From assembly GCF_037975245.1 (NCBI RefSeq), contig NC_092578.1, positions 9,900,359 to 9,964,358 on the forward strand: a DNA stretch of 64,000 nt, read 5' to 3'. A program made the translations under genes and the position numbers. This DNA comes from Apostichopus japonicus. Lineage: Eukaryota > Echinodermata > Holothuroidea > Aspidochirotida > Stichopodidae. This document shows, piece by piece, positions 59,202 through 64,000 of this stretch (its first letter is position 1; each line of letters starts with the position of its first letter). The notes under the pieces were generated by a model. That model was not told the DNA's origin. It did not search any database and saw only the letters and a program-made list of their open reading frames with translations.

Positions 59202-59219
59202 CCCCTGGATACGCGCCTG
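59202..59219. mobile_element. Right terminus of the older hAT-like element
   Basis: CCCCTGGATACGCGCCTG is the inverted form of CAGGCGCGTATCCAGGGG, matching the left ends at 20842 and 56584. It is cut off from its body by the 640-bp insertion. Confidence 0.7.
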
Positions 59220-59379
59220 CATATGAAACAAAGAGAAAAAGAGGGCAATCCATGGACTTGTAGATCTCATCTCCTTAAAAACTTTACTCTTGGCAAGTTT
59301 GCTAAAAAGCATGCCATTTGTGCACTCAGTTGGTCTGACCTTGAATGGACTTCGCGACACACCTTTCAGCACAATTTAG

Positions 59380-59620
59380 GCAAAATTGACCTTTGACCTC
59401 GACCCTGAACAACCACATAAGTACTATTTTAAAGTTGTCCATCATTCTCTACATATCTTGTGGTTTAATTATATTTTCCTACTTGATGACAGGCAGAAAT
59501 GGCTAAAAACTAATTTTTATATGTTTATTGATATCTGACCTTAGACTTCTGACGTTATCAATCAAGCAGGCATATGTTACATGATCAGGCACCTACCCAC
59601 CAAGTTTAAAATTAATCGGA
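59380..59620. repeat. Diverged copy of the dispersed 'gacctttgacctc' repeat
   Basis: Contains 'ttgacctttgacctcgaccc', 'tgatatctgaccttagactt' and 'cacctacccaccaagttt'. Same family as 25320 and 38286, diverged. Confidence 0.4.
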
Positions 59621-60179
59621 AGTACGATCTAAGAGGAATTCGCTTTAATGATGTTATTGCAAACAAATGGAATTACTGCACCCCCCCCCCCCAATTTTAA
59701 TGTATGACACTGCACTTGCGTTATCAGTGAATATCTGCACGTTTAATCCGAATATCAAAGTATAAGGTTTTTACCCCTCCCCCAATTGCTAACATTTCCA
59801 GCGAGCTGACGTGGTACTTGTTTTCGTTTGTAGGCCTGCTAGCATATGCCATTTGCACTGGTTGGGAGGGGGGGGGGGGTATACTAATGATTGCAAATTG
59901 CTCCCGAGCCTTGTTCGGATGCATCTGTTGTGACAGCAAATTTGGAACTGTACTTAGGATATTTTTAGATGCAGTAATTAGTTCTTCAAAGGCTTCTAAA
60001 TTGCAACCGTTTCTCTTTCAATTCATTTTTTATTTGTGTCTATCTCCAAATACTGATCGAATAACAGCGCCCCATATTGGAAACAAGGAAAGAATGACAC
60101 CAAAATGCCAATTATACGAGCTAAATCACGATTTGTTTTTGAACGGTTCTATGTAAAAGAGAGTGATAAAGTACATTGT

Positions 60180-60775
60180 AGCCTTTATTCTTTGTAGCCT
60201 TTAGCCTTCATTCTTCTGTTGGTCTTATGACCATATTTTGGAATCTAATTTAAAACCTAAATATGTTAGTTTTTGGCAAGGATGAGTGATATTCCTACTT
60301 CATGTAAGGCAATCGCCACCTGATAAACGGTTGAGGAACATTGTCAATTGATATTCCTCAAATTATCATCATGGTAACTTACATAGAAAACACCTTGCTT
60401 CCGCAGTTCACAAAACAATGGTTTCAGTAACTTTGTAAAATACTCTCGGTGCCGAGGCTAATTGGTTTGGGAGGCATGTGTATTGATACAATTTTTACCT
60501 CCCCCCCAATTTTGTTTTCGTATAGCCTCAGAATAATAGGCGTCTTTCAAATCGGTTGATTCCATGAGACAATTTGGCTGCATTAACATTGTAACTGATC
60601 TTATGGAACCCATTTTGAAGTGGTGATATTGTACGGATTTATTCAATTCCTTTAAGTTGAGAATCATGCGAAGTGAATTATGTCTTTTGTACAAAAACAT
60701 TGGTGAGATGAATTCTCCTTGAGAATGCAAGGTTTCCTATTACTCCCTTCTTTTGGAGTCTTGTTATCTCTTATT
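60180..60775 (-). pseudogene. DIRS-type retrotransposon reverse transcriptase fragment
   Basis: The minus strand reads ITRLQKKGVI, GEFISPMFLYKRHN, RMILNLKELNKSVQYHHFKM, CLMESTDLKDAYYS (first catalytic Asp box), then in other frames ASAPRVF-TKLLKPLF-ELRKQGV and a YHDD box. The ILNLK-LN-x-HHFKM and STDLKDAYYS phrases are typical of DIRS/Ngaro elements. Stops and frameshifts show decay. No tyrosine recombinase or terminal repeat was identified. Confidence 0.75.
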
Positions 60776-61754
60776 TAAATTAGCCTGAAAGAAATGTAAC
60801 CTACATGCATCGGGAAGCTTCAAAGAAGACGTATATTAATTCAAGTAGCGCAACTCCAAATCAAGACTGGGGATTCCTTGTGCTTCCCATTAAGATTGGT
60901 CGTTAAAATATCAGCAATAGGTCTACAATTTAAACTTGCTTCAAATTCGCCACGTCGCAGTCTATCCATCTTTCCGCAAAAGGTGAGTTAACGAGCGTAA
61001 TTGTGCACATCCTATATACTACTACTATATCAACACTTTTTTTCACTTTTGGAAATATAAGTTTCCGACTACCTTATTTTGTGATTTTGTTTACAACTAA
61101 GCACCTTCCCTATCCATACACATTAAAAATAATGCTCTTTTAAGCCGGAAGGACTATGAAAGATTAAGAATCTACCTATAAAGGTGGGGGTGGGGGGGGG
61201 GAGGATGTCACAATCAGACAGCAAATATAACAAATAAACACATGTTACTTTAATTGCATTCAGAATAGATTTTATTAAATATATACCTTATTTTTATTTC
61301 AGGATTTAGCATTAAAGTAGATAATCAGAAAATGAAAGAAAAAATATAATTTTTTTTTTAAATTACTCATCGTTATAGATGGTGAAAGTGAAAGCTTCAT
61401 TATTCAGAAATTGTATTTGGCAGAATAGCAGTTGTTTGTTAAAGCTATTGCACATATTTTGATCAGAGATTAAATGAAGAAAAATAATCAATGATTACTG
61501 AATATCAGTCAAAACAAAAAGGAGTTGCATTTTTCTGATATTTTGATATTAACAGCAATCAACTTCTTAATCCATGATAGTTTAATAAACCTGAGTTCTT
61601 AGTAAAACTTCATTTATGTTTCAAACTTTCTTCATTAGTTAAAATAAACTCAGACAGTGGTGAGATTGAAAGATTTTGTAGGGAAAGAGGTTAATAATAG
61701 CTAAAAGAAAAATTTTATGTCATGGATGTTGGAGTACTCTCCCAGTCATATTCT
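60776..61754. other. Intergenic DNA / 3' UTR of the VWC-CTCK gene
   Basis: No gene recognised. Contains a G-run at 61187-61202 and plus-strand TTTATT (minus-strand AATAAA) near 61268, a possible polyadenylation signal for the minus-strand gene ending at 61755. Confidence 0.4.
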
Positions 61755-63146
61755 CTATGTTTGTACAGTGCTATCTTCATCGGCTATAACACCAAGTTGA
61801 GGGATCTTTGGTTGGAACTCACAACGCTCACAGCTACACTGTTCAATGATTAAGTGAGTGTAGGTTGTAATGGATCCATCTGGGCATTGTAATGGGAGCT
61901 CCTTGGTTCTGTATGTCAGAGGTTTGCAGCAAGTACACATCATGTCAAAGTATGGGAAGGTGGTGTAAGTCCTTGCCATGGACGGGCATGAACCATCACA
62001 GTAAGTCATCAGCACTGGTCCAGTGTAAATGCAATCATCTATCTTCAGACCATTTTGAACTGCACTTCGCTTCTTACATGGCTCTTCCTCCCGTTCTGTT
62101 ATAAAGGTGAAAAAACGAGATTGTAAATCCAATTATTCTAAATCCACTACACATGATAAAGTTGCATACTTCATTTTTAATTTAAACAAAAGGTTCATAG
62201 GTTCATATGTCATCAAATTGCTCATTCAAAGGAGCATTCATGAAGATTTTGTCAAATCATTTTACATACCACTGGAGAGCAAAAAATGAATGCTTAATTA
62301 TACTGAAAACCTAGTGGAATATATATATACATATATATCCATAAACAGCAGTTAGACATTGCACCATTTAGATGATAAAACAAAAGGCTATTAAGAAAAA
62401 CAAAATGAATTGATACATTAATACAAACACTTATGTTTGTTCATCACTGTCATAATTAATCATCTATTACAGGAGCAGAGTGTGGTGTGATCCCAGTAGA
62501 TACAAGAAACAAGATAAGCTACAATTCCTCAAGTATATGCGCTTGATGAACTTCACAGGAAAGGTAGTTCAAAGTATCTTATGGCAATACAAGTGACTTA
62601 GTATTATCTTAGCAGAATGAAAGAAGAAGATGAAGAGAATAAAAATGCAAGAATTATTGCACAACTTACCACATATTGGGCAGCACTGGCCTTCTTTGTA
62701 AACAAGTTTGCCCTGTAAAGAACAATGAAAAAATGATGTGTGTGTTTGCAAAGATGGTTAATGATGATTTCAGCAGAACAATATACAGTGGAAATTGTAA
62801 CCGATTACTACAGAAATTCATACTAATAGAAGGCGGATATCATTATCTTTATAATACCTCATTGCACCGAAGGAACAATTGGACAGCATTCCAATACATA
62901 TGGCAGCCAAATATGTTGCTCATGTTTAGGGTATATTGAATTCTGAGCTTTAAAAAGCCAGTGAAAAGAAACTTTTATCTTAATATGATATTTTGTTGCT
63001 GTGATTTAACATTTTGAGCATTTCTCATTTTAACATTGACTTACCACACAATTTAAGTTGCATTTCTTTCTTTCAATTGTGAGTCCTGCAAACTCTGTAC
63101 AGTACATCTCTGAACAACTGTCACGAGACGGCACCTTTTCTCCATA
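61755..63146 (-). CDS. Secreted VWC/cystine-knot (CTCK) protein, last three exons
   Basis: Minus-strand exons 63146-63045, 62712-62670 and 62095-61755 (TAG at 61757-61755), with GT-AG introns and consistent phases (0, then 1). The first two give a von Willebrand factor C module: SRDSCSEMYC, KKCNLNC, EGQCCPIC. The last gives a C-terminal cystine knot: EEEPCKKR, DDCIYTGPVLMTYCDGSC, MMCTCCKPL, LQCPDG and EQCSCERC, with the usual Cys spacing. VWC followed by CTCK at the extreme C-terminus is the layout of gel-forming mucins, von Willebrand factor, hemocytin and SCO-spondin, which dimerise through the knot. The rest of the gene should lie beyond the right edge; the exact orthologue cannot be told from these 160 residues. 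Confidence 0.88.
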
Positions 63147-63264
63147 CTGAATGTAAAGGAATGACAATGAGTAAACAACTTCTTTATCGACACCAATCAA
63201 TAAATCATCAATCAATCAATCAAGAGAATGCAGTGCAATATAACTGTTTGTGCATGTAACTCAT

Positions 63265-63924
63265 CTACAACTTGAACTTCATTTTATATTTACAAACAAC
63301 TAGGATATTATTGAGGGCCTGTGTGATGTATACATTGTGCATTAAACTTGTTGAATGTGCTAAACTGGTCACAATATTTAAAACAAAATACATCACATGT
63401 TGAACACAGTTTGCACTTACAACCCCAAGATATTGTTTTTTAAAGATAATGTTATGTCTCAAATGTTGCCACAGTGGCACAAATGCAGTAAGGCATTCTA
63501 TTGTACAGCATTTGTTAACCACTGAGACATTCTTGTTTAGCTTCATATTATGGTCCACAAAGGTCAGTAATGCATGCACCAGGTCTAAACTTAACTTCTT
63601 AGACAAACTTAACAGCCTTTGATCAGTATTGGCAATGGCAAGGATCATGACTTTTACGAGATGACTATGAGATAAATTTGTCATTCCCTTCTGGGCAAAG
63701 CAGTTACCATTGTTTGTGGCATGCCAAGACAACAATTGTGAAGGGTAATCGCTAAAGGAGCCAAAACATGCTAACTTTTGACTGAGGTTCGATGAACATT
63801 TGGTATAAAAAAACAATATATGTTTACTTGTGAAGCTGGAAGATTCATTGCTTTGGAGATGTGCAGCCATGACTATAAACAGACATCTCAACATAAGGTC
63901 AAGAAAATACCTACTTCTAGCCAT
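63265..63924 (-). CDS. Unrecognised 219-codon ORF, possibly an exon
   Basis: Minus strand, ATG at 63924, stop at 63267-63265, in-frame TGA upstream. The translation is Leu/Ser/His-rich and mostly helical-looking (SHSHLVKVMILAIANTDQRL, LSKKLSLDLVHALLTFVDHN), with no signal peptide or motif I recognise. A possible acceptor (tttatag) near 63885 would make it an exon starting inside the ORF. It lies upstream of the VWC exons on the same strand, so it could sit in an intron of that gene, be the 3' exon of another gene, or be a retrocopy. 660 open bases in AT-rich DNA is unlikely by chance, but that is the only support. Confidence 0.4.
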   Translation of the reverse strand: MARSRYFLDLMLRCLFIVMAAHLQSNESSSFTSKHILFFYTKCSSNLSQKLACFGSFSDYPSQLLSWHATNNGNCFAQKGMTNLSHSHLVKVMILAIANTDQRLLSLSKKLSLDLVHALLTFVDHNMKLNKNVSVVNKCCTIECLTAFVPLWQHLRHNIIFKKQYLGVVSANCVQHVMYFVLNIVTSLAHSTSLMHNVYITQALNNILVVCKYKMKFKL

Positions 63925-64000
63925 TAACAGTACAAGACTTGGTCACAAGATAATATGGACCAATCAGTCTAAATAACATTGCTCTTTTCAGTAAAAGCAA

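Overview
This window is animal nuclear DNA. Genes are split by GT-AG introns, intergenic DNA is AT-rich, and there are many minisatellites, non-LTR retrotransposon fragments and short DNA transposons. Gene content (a GALNT glycosyltransferase, a type-B carboxylesterase, a TMEM106 protein, a secreted VWC/CTCK protein) and the transposon mix (DIRS, CR1/L2, Jockey-like, L1/Tx1-like, hAT, a YqaJ nuclease) point to a marine invertebrate deuterostome. An echinoderm such as a sea cucumber is my best guess, but nothing in the sequence proves the species.

Layout. 531-2877 (+): the last three coding exons of a polypeptide GalNAc-transferase, covering the ricin-type lectin domain. 3.5-14.8 kb: no recognisable gene; at least five minisatellites and two fold-back elements. 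14886-26013 (+): a complete eight-exon carboxylesterase/cholinesterase-like gene of 600 residues with a Ser-Asp-His triad; its introns carry TA arrays and hAT-like elements. 26.1-31.0 kb: three long minisatellites (27, 31 and 44 bp units). 39704-33040 (-): a seven-exon TMEM106-family gene of 245 residues, whose last two exons are less certain than the rest. 39.7-49.9 kb: mostly unassigned, with a hAT-like element and a broken YqaJ nuclease gene. 49.9-61 kb: a transposon-dense block (Jockey-like composite, an L1/Tx1-like ORF of 622 codons inside an AAT microsatellite, CR1/L2 remnants, nested hAT-like elements, a DIRS remnant). 63146-61755 (-): the last three exons of a secreted cysteine-rich protein ending in a cystine knot. 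63924-63265 (-): an unrecognised 219-codon ORF.

The genes do not form a pathway or operon; they are independent neighbours. Three act in or on the secretory/endolysosomal system (Golgi O-glycosylation, secreted esterase, secreted mucin-like protein) and TMEM106 proteins are late-endosome/lysosome membrane proteins, but I do not claim this is functional clustering. I found no clear new multi-gene system. The most unusual material is in the repeats: a fold-back element whose core has grown into a minisatellite, a LINE copy with an inverted ORF1 segment, LINE insertion inside a trinucleotide array, several hAT-like families with intact target duplications, and hammerhead-ribozyme-like motifs.
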